Part shown: positions 17,373-25,891 of the stretch, one piece after another
Numbering within the stretch: the stretch's first letter is position 1
Layout of the letters: every line of letters starts with the position of its first letter
Assembly (NCBI RefSeq): GCF_039503195.1
Contig: NZ_JBCJKP010000001.1
Coordinates: forward strand, 1,674,001-1,738,000
DNA from: Streptomyces mirabilis
Lineage (GTDB): Bacteria > Actinomycetota > Actinomycetes > Streptomycetales > Streptomycetaceae
Length of the DNA stretch: 64,000 bases
Reading direction: 5' to 3'
The notes under the pieces: model-generated
Database searches by the model: none
Told to the model about the DNA's origin: nothing
The model's input: only the letters and a program-made list of their open reading frames with translations
Program-made: the position numbers and the translations under genes

Positions 17373-19256
17373 GTGTCTGCACAACAGCCAGTACTCGTCC
17401 CGGAACAGAGGAACTCGAAATCCCGCCGGACGGCCCCGACCGGACGGCCGGCCATGGTCGACCGGCTACGACCACGGGCGGCCGCGGCCACGGTCTGGTA
17501 CCTGCGGCTGCTCGCGCTGCTCAACCTGGTGGCGGTCACGTCGCTGCCGTTCCGGGAAGAGGTGCACGAGCACAACGGAGGTGAGTTCTTCACCCCGTAC
17601 CTGGCCACCGCCGGGCTGGTCTCGGCCGCGCTGGCGCTGTTCCTGGCCCTCGTGATGCGGCGCCGCAAACGGGCCGCGTGGATCTTCAACATGCTGCTGG
17701 CCGGACCGCTCTTCGGCCTGTACGTCCTGGCCCTCACGCAGGAGCAGTACCGACAGCACGGCTTCAACTGGTTCTCGACCGTGTTCACCGGGCTCTTCGT
17801 CGTCGCGCTGCTGGTGGGGCGCAAGGAGTTCCAGGCCGTCGGGGACCGCTCCAACCCCCGGCTGGCGCTGGCCGTCGGTGCCGGGGGCTTCCTGGTCAGC
17901 GGCACCCTCGGAACGCTGCTGGTGAGCGCCACCAACAAGGTGTCCGGGGCGCCGCTGAGCGACCGGATCGCGTACACGCTGCTGCGCGGGGTCAGCGTCG
18001 GCCCGCTCGCCGACCGCCTCGACTCGGTGATCGCGCCCCGCTGGGTGGACGTGATCGTCAACATCCTGATCGCGGCCTCCTTCCTGCTCGTGCTCTACGC
18101 CTGCTTCCGCGCCCCGCGCGGGCGGGAACTCCTCGGCGAGGACGACGAGCGACGTCTGCGCGACCTTCTCGCCAAGCACGGTGAGCGGGACTCGCTGGGC
18201 TACTTCGCGTTGCGCCGCGACAAGGCCGTCATGTGGTCCCCGAGCGGCAAGGCGGCGATCGCCTACCGGGTGGTCGGCGGTGTGACCCTTGCCTCCGGCG
18301 ACCCGATCGGCGACCCCGAGGCCTGGCCCGGCGCGATCGAGGCATGGCTGCACGAGGCGCGGCGGCACGCCTGGACGCCGGCCGTGATGGGCGCCGGCGA
18401 GGAGGCCGGCACGATCTACGCCCGGCACGGCCTCGACGCCCTCGAACTCGGCGACGAAGCCATCGTGGACCGTGCCGACTTCACCCTCGAAGGACGCGCG
18501 ATGCGCGGAGTGCGCCAGGCGCACAACCGCATCCGCCGGGCCGGTTACACCGTCGGCATCCGCCGCCACGAGGACATCCCCGAGGCCGACATGGCCACCC
18601 TCATCGACAAGGCGGACCACTGGCGGGACGGCGAGACCGAGCGCGGGTTCTCCATGGCGCTCGGCCGGCTCGGCGACCCGGGCGACGGCCGGTGCGTGAT
18701 GCTGGAGTGCCGCGACAGTCAGGACGAACCGCGGGCCGTGCTGAGCTTCGTACCGTGGGGCGACAAGGGGCTGTCGCTCGACCTGATGCGCCGGGACCGT
18801 GACTCCGAGAACGGCCTCATGGAGTTCATGGTCATCGAACTCCTGCTGCGCGCCGAGGAGATCGGGGTGCAGCGGGTCTCGCTGAACTTCGCCATGTTCC
18901 GTTCCGTCTTCGAGCGCGGCTCCCGGCTGGGCGCCGGACCGGTGCTGCGTCTGTGGTGCGCGGTGCTGACGTTCCTCTCCCGCTGGTGGCAACTCGAGTC
19001 CCTCTACCGGGCCAACGCCAAGTACCGGCCCATCTGGGAGCCCCGTTACCTCCTGTTCGAGAAGAGCAGCGACCTCCCCCGCATCGGGATCGCCGCCGCC
19101 CGCGCGGAGGGCTTCCTCACCCCGCCCGCGCTGCCCGCGCTCGGCCGGCGTCCACTCCTACGGGCGCCGCGGGGACGGTCCCAGCCCCCGCACGGCAGCG
19201 GGCAGGTCCCCGGACAGCAGCGCGGTTCCTCGACCGACACCTCGTCAGCCAGGTAA
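17373..19256 (+). CDS. Phosphatidylglycerol lysyltransferase-domain membrane protein (MprF/LysX-like)
   Basis: A 627-residue protein with two parts. The first 260 residues contain about six hydrophobic segments in the style of the LysX/MprF membrane domain. Residues about 270-570 form the cytosolic aminoacyl-phosphatidylglycerol transferase domain (DUF2156); RVVGGVTLASGDPIG, the GEEAGTIY region and LSLDLMRRD are in the expected order. Such enzymes move lysine or alanine from tRNA to phosphatidylglycerol and lower membrane negative charge. No lysyl-tRNA synthetase domain follows, unlike mycobacterial LysX. The C-terminal 60 residues are a Pro/Arg/Ser-rich tail. GTG at 17373 follows AAGGTGA. 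The promoter region has the TACA-N3-TGTA repeat. Confidence 0.82.
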   Translation: MSAQQPVLVPEQRNSKSRRTAPTGRPAMVDRLRPRAAAATVWYLRLLALLNLVAVTSLPFREEVHEHNGGEFFTPYLATAGLVSAALALFLALVMRRRKRAAWIFNMLLAGPLFGLYVLALTQEQYRQHGFNWFSTVFTGLFVVALLVGRKEFQAVGDRSNPRLALAVGAGGFLVSGTLGTLLVSATNKVSGAPLSDRIAYTLLRGVSVGPLADRLDSVIAPRWVDVIVNILIAASFLLVLYACFRAPRGRELLGEDDERRLRDLLAKHGERDSLGYFALRRDKAVMWSPSGKAAIAYRVVGGVTLASGDPIGDPEAWPGAIEAWLHEARRHAWTPAVMGAGEEAGTIYARHGLDALELGDEAIVDRADFTLEGRAMRGVRQAHNRIRRAGYTVGIRRHEDIPEADMATLIDKADHWRDGETERGFSMALGRLGDPGDGRCVMLECRDSQDEPRAVLSFVPWGDKGLSLDLMRRDRDSENGLMEFMVIELLLRAEEIGVQRVSLNFAMFRSVFERGSRLGAGPVLRLWCAVLTFLSRWWQLESLYRANAKYRPIWEPRYLLFEKSSDLPRIGIAAARAEGFLTPPALPALGRRPLLRAPRGRSQPPHGSGQVPGQQRGSSTDTSSAR

Positions 19257-19670
19257 CTCCTCGCGCCTGTTCGAGGCACGGGCGCCGGGGCACGCGCACC
19301 CGGCGCCCGCCACGTCACAGTCATCCGACGTTCACGTCGTCCGGAAACGATGCGGCCGATTCACCGCGCCCGCCCCGGACGAATCGACGCCCTCATGAAA
19401 CGCATCGCGGCCACCCCCCGCCCTGGCCCTCACCCTGTCCGCGCTCTCCGTCCTCCTCCTGTCCCCGCTCCCGGCGCGGGCGGGACCCAGGGCACGGCGG
19501 CCCGCACGGCGCAGCGGCTGCCCGGACTGTTCGCGCGGATCGCCGAAGGCTCCGTCCAGGTGACTTGGGAACTTCTTTACCGATGCCGTCAGTTCTGATC
19601 ACACCGGCTCGGGGCACGCTCCGAGCCGGTTCGGAACGATGAGTGCGATCAGTGAAGGAGCCACACCGAC
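19257..19670. other. 414-bp gap before spo0M
   Basis: No intact gene is supported here. The middle holds a possible broken coding sequence for a small exported protein (19395-19598). Otherwise I see no clear promoter or hairpin. Confidence 0.5.
19395..19598 (+). pseudogene. Possible frameshifted small secreted protein
   Basis: ATG at 19395 encodes MKRIAATP, after which the frame turns to unlikely Pro/Arg-rich residues. If one C is removed from the six-C run at 19414-19419, the frame continues as LALTLSALSVLLLSPLPARA, a good signal-peptide core with a cleavage site. The shifted frame then stops at 19561-19563 and the unshifted one at 19598. So either a small exported protein has been lost by a one-base insertion, or the base count in the run is wrong. 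No clear ribosome site precedes the ATG. The product beyond the signal peptide is not recognisable. Confidence 0.35.
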
Positions 19671-20717
19671 ATGGTGTTCAAACGGCTGCTCGGGGCGATG
19701 GGCGCAGGCGGCCCCTCGGTGGACACGGTTCTCGACGGCGGCGCGGTGGCGCCCGGCGGGATCCTGTCCGGACAGGTCCATCTCCAGGGTGGCAGCGCGA
19801 ACGTGGAGATCGAGCACATCGGGCTCGAACTGATCGCCCGGGTGGAGGCCGAGCACGAGGACGGGGAGAGCGAGGGCGCCGTCGTCTTCGAGCGGTTCAC
19901 GGTCGGCGGCGGTTTCCGCCTCGCCGAGCAGGAACGCCACAGCGTTCCGTTCAGCGTGTCCCTGCCGTGGGAGACACCGGTCAGCGAGCTGTACGGGCAG
20001 CCGCTGGGCATCGTCCTCGGTGTGCGCACCGAGCTCGCGGTGGCCGGTGCGAGGGACAAGGGCGACCTGGATCCGCTCGCGGTGCGTCTGCTGCCGGTCC
20101 AGGAAGCGGTCCTGGAGGCGCTGGGGCAGCTGGGCTTCGGCTTCAAGTCCGCCGACCTCGAACACGGCCACATCGGGGGTACGGGGCAGCAGTTGCCCTT
20201 CTACCAGGAGATCGAGCTGACGCCCGCGCCGCAGTACGCGCACGTGGTGAACGAGATCGAGCTGACCTTCCTCGCCACCCCGGCCGGCATGGAGATCGTC
20301 CTGGAGGCCGACAAGCGCGGCGGGCTCTTCGAGTCGGGGCAGGACGCCCTCACCCGCTTCACGGTGAGCCATCACGATGTCGGGGCCCGCGACTGGAACA
20401 GCGAAGTCGACGGCTGGATCAGGCAGTTGGTCGAACACCGGGCGTCGTACGGCTCCCACGCCACGTACGGCCACGCCGATCCGTATGCCGCCGGAAGCGG
20501 GTACGGGCACCCCTCGGCCCATAGGTCCGGCCATGCGTCCGGCCATGGGTCCGGTCATGAGGGCCACCGCTCCGGGCCCGGCCTCGGCACCGTGGTCGCG
20601 GCCGGCGCGGCGGGACTCGCGGTGGGGGTGGTCGGCGGACTGGTCGCGGCCGAAGTCGTGGACGAGGTGGGCGACTTCTTCGAGGGCGATGACGACGAAG
20701 GCGGCGAAGAGGACTGA
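19671..20717 (+). CDS. Sporulation-control protein Spo0M family
   Basis: A 348-residue arrestin-fold protein. The opening MVFKRLLGAMGAGGPSVDTVL and the run of beta-strands with HIGLELIARVE are typical of Spo0M, which in Bacillus affects entry into sporulation; the role in streptomycetes is less clear. Residues about 1-255 cover the family domain. A tail follows with repeated SGH triplets (SGHASGHGSGH), a glycine-rich hydrophobic stretch (VVAAGAAGLAVGVVGGLVAA) that may insert in or lie on a membrane, and an acidic end (GDDDEGGEED). ATG at 19671 follows AAGGAG (19655-19660). Confidence 0.9.
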   Translation: MVFKRLLGAMGAGGPSVDTVLDGGAVAPGGILSGQVHLQGGSANVEIEHIGLELIARVEAEHEDGESEGAVVFERFTVGGGFRLAEQERHSVPFSVSLPWETPVSELYGQPLGIVLGVRTELAVAGARDKGDLDPLAVRLLPVQEAVLEALGQLGFGFKSADLEHGHIGGTGQQLPFYQEIELTPAPQYAHVVNEIELTFLATPAGMEIVLEADKRGGLFESGQDALTRFTVSHHDVGARDWNSEVDGWIRQLVEHRASYGSHATYGHADPYAAGSGYGHPSAHRSGHASGHGSGHEGHRSGPGLGTVVAAGAAGLAVGVVGGLVAAEVVDEVGDFFEGDDDEGGEED

Positions 20718-20729
20718 GTCCTCAGACGT

Positions 20730-20771
20730 GTCCGTGTCCGGGGGCGGTGTGCGCCGCCCCCGGACACGGAC
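20730..20771. terminator. Strong bidirectional terminator between spo0M and tatA
   Basis: An 18-bp perfect stem (20730-20747 with 20754-20771) encloses a 6-base loop. It sits in the 63 bp between two converging genes, so it can serve both. The stem is GC-rich and has no T tract, the usual form in streptomycetes. Confidence 0.85.
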
Positions 20772-20780
20772 CACATGGGC

Positions 20781-21059
20781 TCAGTGCGCGGCGCTCGGAG
20801 CCTCGGTCGTCGCCCGCGGGGCGGCCTGCTCGGCGGAGTTCTTGATGACCGCCGTGGGGGTCACCGGAGCCGTGCCCTGTTCGGCGGTGGCGGCGGACGC
20901 GGGGTTCTCGTCCTTCATCGCCTTGGTCTCACTCTTGAGGATGCGCATCGACTTGCCCAGCGCACGGGCGGTGTCCGGCAGCTTCTTCGAGCCGAACAGC
21001 ACGATGAGCACGATCGCCACGATCAGCAGGTGCCAGGGTTCCAGTCCGTTGCGGAGCAT
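20781..21059 (-). CDS. tatA: Sec-independent translocase subunit TatA
   Basis: A 92-residue protein with the TatA plan: one N-terminal membrane helix ([18 protein letters not shown]), the FGSKKLP hinge, then an amphipathic helix ([16 protein letters not shown]) and a polar Ala/Thr/Glu-rich tail. TatA oligomers form the passage for folded proteins with twin-arginine signals, such as EfeB in this window. ATG at 21059 follows a weak AAAGGCGGG site. No tatB or tatC is adjacent, so it may be a second TatA copy working with a translocase encoded elsewhere. Confidence 0.9.
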   Translation of the reverse strand: MLRNGLEPWHLLIVAIVLIVLFGSKKLPDTARALGKSMRILKSETKAMKDENPASAATAEQGTAPVTPTAVIKNSAEQAAPRATTEAPSAAH

Positions 21060-21223
21060 CGCGCGCCCGCCTTTCTTCGCCTCGGTCGAGGGCACGCCCC
21101 ACTGGCCGCCACCCACTTGATGATTGCTGCTTTGCGCAACAGTACAACCATGGGTGCGGATCGGACGGCTCCCGGCTCCCCCTTCCGCCCGCCTTCCGTT
21201 CCGGTTCCGCTCCTGTTCCACTG

Positions 21224-21330
21224 CTATTCCGTGCGCAGGGCGACGGCACTGCGGGTCCGGGCGGCCCAGCCGACGGCCGGCAGCGCACCCAGGGCAGCGA
21301 AGCCGTCGGGGGCGATCCGGCCGCGTACCG
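21224..21330 (-). pseudogene. Possible C-terminal remnant of an FtsX-type ABC permease
   Basis: The minus strand encodes [18 protein letters not shown] then SAVALRTE and a stop at 21224-21226. The pattern 'AAR...ALR.E' at the very C-terminus is what FtsX-family permeases usually show. Nothing of the membrane domain is left upstream, where the plus strand enters the kinase/regulator remnant. I rate this as suggestive only; the stretch is about 35 residues. Confidence 0.3.
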
Positions 21331-22003
21331 GGTGGTGCAGGAGCCGTTGACGGACACGGTGAAGCACACGGTCGGCGCCATGGCGACAGTGATGGTCGAG
21401 TACGGCATCGACGTGGTCGCGGAGACGGCCGACGACGCCGAAGCCGTGGCAGCGGTCCGCCGCACCCGCCCCCGACGTGGTGCTGATGGACATCCGGATG
21501 CCCGAACCGGACGGCCTGGAGGCGACCCGCCGTATCCTGACCGGCGCGTCCGACCCGCCCCGCCTGATCATCCTGACGACCTTCGATCTCGACGACCTGG
21601 TGTACGCGGCGCTGTCCGCCGGGGCCAGCGGGTTCCTCCTCAAGGACGTCACCCCCGAACACCTTGTCTCCGCCGTGCGCCTGGTCCGCTCCGGCGACGC
21701 ACTCCTGGCCCCGGCGATCACCCGCCGCCTGGTCGAACGTCACGCCCGCCGGTCCCCGGAGACGACCGCACTCCCTCCCGACCTGGCCCGTCGACCCCGC
21801 GCGGACTCGAAGTCCCGCGTCCGCTCGCCCAGGGCCCGAGCAACACCGAACTCGCCACCCACCTTCACCTGAACGAGGCGACGGACAAGACCCGTGTCGC
21901 CCGCATCCTCGCCGAACTCGGCCTCCGCGACCGCGTCCAGGCGGTCATCACGGCGGACGAAGCGGGCCTGGTCACGTCCGGCACCGCGGCGAGGAACACG
22001 TAG
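21305..22003 (+). pseudogene. Decayed two-component system: kinase ATPase fragment fused to a frameshifted LuxR response regulator
   Basis: The first part reads [18 protein letters not shown], the N-box of a HisKA_3 kinase. It runs directly into [20 protein letters not shown], the second helix of a receiver domain, so the kinase C-terminus and receiver N-terminus are deleted. The frame then shifts at the C run near 21470, and [20 protein letters not shown] through [11 protein letters not shown] continues the receiver. Near 21790 it shifts back, giving [16 protein letters not shown] and [15 protein letters not shown], a LuxR helix-turn-helix. Residues in conserved places are changed (TDKTRVAR for the usual TVKTHVAR). 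Three independent lesions make a functional product very unlikely. Confidence 0.8.
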
Positions 22004-22040
22004 GACCGACGGGTTCCGGCCGGCAACTCCCGCTTTGTTT

Positions 22041-22054
22041 CTACAGTGATGTAG
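22041..22054. promoter_or_regulatory. CTACA/TGTAG inverted repeat upstream of terD
   Basis: CTACA (22041-22045) and TGTAG (22050-22054) flank GTGA in an unusually AT-rich stretch (22034-22061), 72 bp before the terD start. The half-site equals that of the repeats at 12176 and 17259, but the spacer is one base longer. Confidence 0.45.
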
Positions 22055-22125
22055 TTTTTTGATGTCGATCCATCCAGTGCCGGGCGTCCACTCGCCCGGC
22101 CGCCGGCAGCACGGAGGAGAGCAGC

Positions 22126-22701
22126 GTGGGAGTTTCCCTGTCCAAAGGCGGCAATGTCTCGCTCAGCAAGGAGGCACCGGGCCTGACCGCGGTCCTGGTC
22201 GGTCTGGGCTGGGACGTGCGGACCACGACGGGCACCGACTACGACCTCGACGCGTCCGCGCTGCTGGTCGACGAGTCGGGCAAGGTCCTCTCGGACCAGC
22301 ACTTCGTCTTCTACAACAACCTGAAGAGCCCGGACGGTTCGGTCGAGCACACCGGCGACAACCTGACCGGTGAGGGCGAGGGCGACGACGAGTCGATCAA
22401 GGTGAACCTGGCCGGCGTACCGGCCGAGGTCGCCAAGATCGTGTTCCCGGTCTCGATCCACGACGCCGACGCGCGCGGACAGAGCTTCGGCCAGGTCCGC
22501 AACGCGTTCATCCGTGTCGTCAACCAGGCCGGCGGCACCGAACTCGCGCGCTACGACCTGTCGGAGGACGCCGCGTCCGAAACCGCGATGATCTTCGGCG
22601 AGCTGTATCGCAACGGCGCGGAGTGGAAGTTCCGCGCGGTGGGCCAGGGGTACGCCTCGGGTCTGTCCGGGATCGCCTCCGACTTCGGCGTCGGGGTCTG
22701 A
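22126..22701 (+). CDS. terD: TerD-family stress/tellurium-resistance protein
   Basis: A 191-residue cytosolic protein with the TerD start [14 protein letters not shown] and the calcium-binding [10 protein letters not shown]. Further family blocks are [10 protein letters not shown] and [14 protein letters not shown]. TerD proteins bind calcium and belong to stress systems that often also contain VWA and ATPase proteins. GTG at 22126 follows GGAGGAG. The next genes on the same strand are a HEAT-repeat protein (174 bp away) and the MoxR/VWA cassette, so a functional link is possible though not shown by overlap. Confidence 0.93.
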   Translation: MGVSLSKGGNVSLSKEAPGLTAVLVGLGWDVRTTTGTDYDLDASALLVDESGKVLSDQHFVFYNNLKSPDGSVEHTGDNLTGEGEGDDESIKVNLAGVPAEVAKIVFPVSIHDADARGQSFGQVRNAFIRVVNQAGGTELARYDLSEDAASETAMIFGELYRNGAEWKFRAVGQGYASGLSGIASDFGVGV

Positions 22702-22875
22702 CGCGTCCCACCGGTTCCCCGCCGTTCCCGCCGCCTCCGTCTCAAGGCGCATCCCCTGGGCGCGGGCGGCGGGCCCCTGCCACCCCTGTCGCCGGAACAC
22801 CCCACAAGGCACACGTGACTGTCAGTGCCTTGGTGCACACTCACGATGAGTTGTCGTACGCCTGGGGAGGATGCC

Positions 22876-24903
22876 GTGTTCACGGGGATGGACGAGGTCG
22901 GCTGGGCCTCGATGAAACATGCCTACGGAAGCGCCGAGGACGTCCCGGAGTTGCTCCGGGGACTGGCCTCCGCATGCCCTCAGGAGCGTGAGAGAGCGCT
23001 CGACGGGATGTACGGAGCCGTGCACCACCAGGGCGATGTCTACGACTCGACGCTCGCGTGCATCCCGTTCCTGTTCGAACTCGTCGGGCATACGGAACTC
23101 CACGACCGGGGCGGCGTCGTGGAGCTGCTCGTCAGCATCGGCGGTGGGGACGCCTTCGACGACGGTCCGCTCGAAGACGGGGACGGCGCCGAGGGCAACT
23201 ACGCCATGGCACGCACGGCGGTACGGTCGGGCGCCGCGGCCTTCATCGGCCTGCTCGCGGACCGGGACCCGGAGGTGCGCCGGACGGCACCGACGGCGCT
23301 GGTGCGGTTCCTCGGCCAACCGGAGCACGTCCTTGGGCTGTTGACGGGACGACTCGAGGAGGAAGAGGAAGAACAGGTCCGGCCGGCCCTGGCCGAGGGC
23401 CTGGGGCTGTTCGCGCGCCTGCACCCCGCGTCCGCCGCTCCCGCGGTGGAGTACCTGGTCGAACTCGGTGCCGCTCCGCACGACCCCGGGCTGCGGCTCG
23501 CCGCCCTCGGCCAACTCGCCGGCTGCGCACCCGATCGCCTTCCAGCCGACCTCGTGCCCACGGTCATCGCACTGCTTCGGGCCAGATCACGACGACCCCG
23601 GGTGCCGGACCAACCCGAGCGGCCCGACACCGACACCCTCATCGGCCACCTGCGACGCCTGCGCCCCGCCGACGAGGAGGGGGGGCATCTCCTGCAAACC
23701 CTGCACACCGCGCTCGGCGGCCGGACCGCCGACCGGATCGCCCTGCTCAAGGGGCAGTTGAGCAGCGACGAGACGGCCGACCGGTGCAACGGCGTGTGGA
23801 TGGCGGCGGGGCTGTTGCGTGAATGGCGGGGCTCCTACGAAGAGCTGGTCGCGTCGATCGGCGAACAGGTCGTCGCCGAGGAGCAGCGGCTGCGCGATGC
23901 CGCGGCCTCCGTCCTGGAGACACTCTTCGGTCTGGCCGCCCCGGCCGCCGACCACCTGGCCGCCCTGGTGGCGACGGGCCCCGAGCACCGGATACGCCAG
24001 TGGGAGCGCGGGGCGCCGACCCTCGGCGCCCCGCTCAAGGCGCTCGCCAGAGCCGGCGATCCGCGCGCGGTGGCGGCGCTCGCCGAGGTGCTGGACGGGC
24101 CGGTCGTGCCTCCCGAAACCGGTTACGAAGCCGAGCACTTGGGCCCGGCCGCGGCCACACTCGCTCCACTGCTGCGCGAGCGGCTCCGCGAGGTCCCCCT
24201 CGACGCACTCGACACCTACGACCGTGCGGCGCCGCTGCTGTTCGCGCTCGGCAGGCTGGGACACGCGCCTGCGGTGCCGGAGATGCTGCGGCTGCTGCAC
24301 GGGGCGCCGGAGGGGCTGCGGAGCCGGGAGTGGCTCGTGCGGGCGATCGCCGACGCGCTCGGCAGGTGCGGCCCGGACGCGCGAGAGGCGATACCGGCCC
24401 TGCGTGAACTGCTGGACGGGGGGTGCGCGGTGGCGGCGGCCGGCGCGCTCTGGTCGCTGGAGGGCGACGCGGAGGCCGTACTGCCGACGCTGCGAAGAGA
24501 ATTGGTGGAGGAACCGCTCCACGCACGCAACGCGGCCGAGGCACTGGGCCGACTGGGACCCGCGGCCCGGCCCGCCCTGCCGGCACTGCGCGCCATGGCC
24601 GACTCCGGGAAGGTGTGGCTGCGTGCGAGCGCCACGGGCGCCCTGTGGGACATCGCCGGGGATCCAGGACCGGTTCTCCCCACGCTCCGCTCCGTCTGGG
24701 AACAGAACGCGCACACCCGCGCCCTCCTCGCCGGCTGTCTGACCCGGATGGGGCCGGCGGGCGCGCCCGCCCACGATCTTCTCCGTACAGAACTCGCCAC
24801 GCCGCGGCGGCACCAGGCACGCGCCGGCGGATACGGCAGCCATGACATCGCCGAGGACGAACAGCTGCTGCGTGCCTGCCGCGCCGCCCTGGACGCCGCG
24901 TAG
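22876..24903 (+). CDS. HEAT-repeat scaffold protein
   Basis: A 675-residue, almost all-helical protein. Repeats of about 30-40 residues with the HEAT pattern run through most of it, for example RDPEVRRTAPTALVRFLG, AGDPRAVAALAEVL and ARNAAEALGRLGPAARPALP. Such solenoids bind other proteins or nucleic acid and rarely have enzymatic sites; none is visible here. GTG at 22876 is chosen for GGGGAGG (22864-22870) five bases upstream; a frame from 22825 adds unlikely residues. A small hairpin after the stop (24912-24929) separates it from the DUF4132 gene. Partners are unknown. Confidence 0.82.
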   Translation: MFTGMDEVGWASMKHAYGSAEDVPELLRGLASACPQERERALDGMYGAVHHQGDVYDSTLACIPFLFELVGHTELHDRGGVVELLVSIGGGDAFDDGPLEDGDGAEGNYAMARTAVRSGAAAFIGLLADRDPEVRRTAPTALVRFLGQPEHVLGLLTGRLEEEEEEQVRPALAEGLGLFARLHPASAAPAVEYLVELGAAPHDPGLRLAALGQLAGCAPDRLPADLVPTVIALLRARSRRPRVPDQPERPDTDTLIGHLRRLRPADEEGGHLLQTLHTALGGRTADRIALLKGQLSSDETADRCNGVWMAAGLLREWRGSYEELVASIGEQVVAEEQRLRDAAASVLETLFGLAAPAADHLAALVATGPEHRIRQWERGAPTLGAPLKALARAGDPRAVAALAEVLDGPVVPPETGYEAEHLGPAAATLAPLLRERLREVPLDALDTYDRAAPLLFALGRLGHAPAVPEMLRLLHGAPEGLRSREWLVRAIADALGRCGPDAREAIPALRELLDGGCAVAAAGALWSLEGDAEAVLPTLRRELVEEPLHARNAAEALGRLGPAARPALPALRAMADSGKVWLRASATGALWDIAGDPGPVLPTLRSVWEQNAHTRALLAGCLTRMGPAGAPAHDLLRTELATPRRHQARAGGYGSHDIAEDEQLLRACRAALDAA

Positions 24904-24911
24904 AAACCGCA

Positions 24912-24929
24912 GCTCAAGGCCGCTTGAGC
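24912..24929. terminator. Short hairpin after the HEAT-repeat gene
   Basis: GCTCAAG (24912-24918) and CTTGAGC (24923-24929) pair perfectly around GCCG. The 7-bp stem with no T tract would be a weak terminator, so some read-through into the next gene is plausible. Confidence 0.4.
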
Positions 24930-25009
24930 ACAGCCCTTCGGGGCATTGTCAGACCCCTCCCCTACTGTGATCACCATCGCCGACAGGTGGGTTCGGGAGG
25001 GGTCCTGTC

Positions 25010-25891
25010 ATGGGTTGGATCGAGACATCCAGTGGGTACGCCGTCACGTTGGACGGCGCACAGGTGCGGTGCCGTAACGCGGCCGGACGCATGTTGAAGC
25101 AGGTGCCCGCGAAGCTGCGGGACGACGTGGAGGTCGTCCGGCTGCGGCAGCTGGCCGAGTGGCTGGAGCGGCATGAGCGGGAGTGCCGCTCCCAGGTGGA
25201 CACCTGGATCGTCCGCTCCCTGCCCGTGCCGACGGACCTGCTGGCCCGGGTGTGGCCCGACGCCGCCTGGCAGGCGGCGCTGCGGGACCTGGTGGTGGCG
25301 CCGGTGGACACGGACGGCACGGTCGCGCTGGAGCTCGCCGGATTCCTGCGGGACGCGGATCCGGAGCAGGGCCTCGGCGTGGTGGACCTGGACGGCGACT
25401 CGGTCCGGCTCGCCGCGCGGACGGTGGTGATACCGCATCCGGTGCTCCTCGAAGACCTGGAGGAGCTGCGGGAGTTCGCGGCGGAGCTCGGTGTCGAGCA
25501 AGGCGCGGGCCAGTTGTTCCGGGAGGTCTGGCCCCGGCCGGACGAGAGGGACGGCGCCGCCTTCGAGTGGAGTGCCTACGCGGGCGGGAAGTTCGAGGAA
25601 CTGCGGCACGCGACCGCGCGGGCGGGTTCGTACGGCTATCGGGTACGCGGCGGGTACGCGGTGTGCCCGCTGATCGAGAACGGGGTCGCGGTGGAGGCGG
25701 CCTACTGGATCGGCGCCGACTACCCGGAGTCCGAGACCCGCACCGGCGGCCTGGAGTGGCGGGCCGCGGGCGGGCGCCGGCTGCCGTTGCGGGAGGTGGG
25801 GCCGGTCGCCTGGTCGGAGGGGGTTCGGATGGCGGCTTTGGTGTACGCGGGGCGTGTGGTGAACGGCGAGGACGAGGAGGGGGAGCTGTGA
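25010..25891 (+). CDS. DUF4132-domain protein, first gene of the MoxR/VWA cassette
   Basis: A 293-residue protein. The opening, VTLDGAQVRCRNAAGRMLKQV followed by LRQLAEWLERHERECR, is the pattern I associate with DUF4132, the domain of E. coli YehI (MolR). The rest is mixed alpha/beta with IPHPVLLEDLEELREFAAELG and SYGYRVRGGYAVCP, and has no recognisable catalytic motif. The function of the domain is not known. ATG at 25010 follows GGGAGGGG. The stop overlaps the next gene's start in a GTGA arrangement (25888-25891), so the two are translated together. Confidence 0.75.
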   Translation: MGWIETSSGYAVTLDGAQVRCRNAAGRMLKQVPAKLRDDVEVVRLRQLAEWLERHERECRSQVDTWIVRSLPVPTDLLARVWPDAAWQAALRDLVVAPVDTDGTVALELAGFLRDADPEQGLGVVDLDGDSVRLAARTVVIPHPVLLEDLEELREFAAELGVEQGAGQLFREVWPRPDERDGAAFEWSAYAGGKFEELRHATARAGSYGYRVRGGYAVCPLIENGVAVEAAYWIGADYPESETRTGGLEWRAAGGRRLPLREVGPVAWSEGVRMAALVYAGRVVNGEDEEGEL

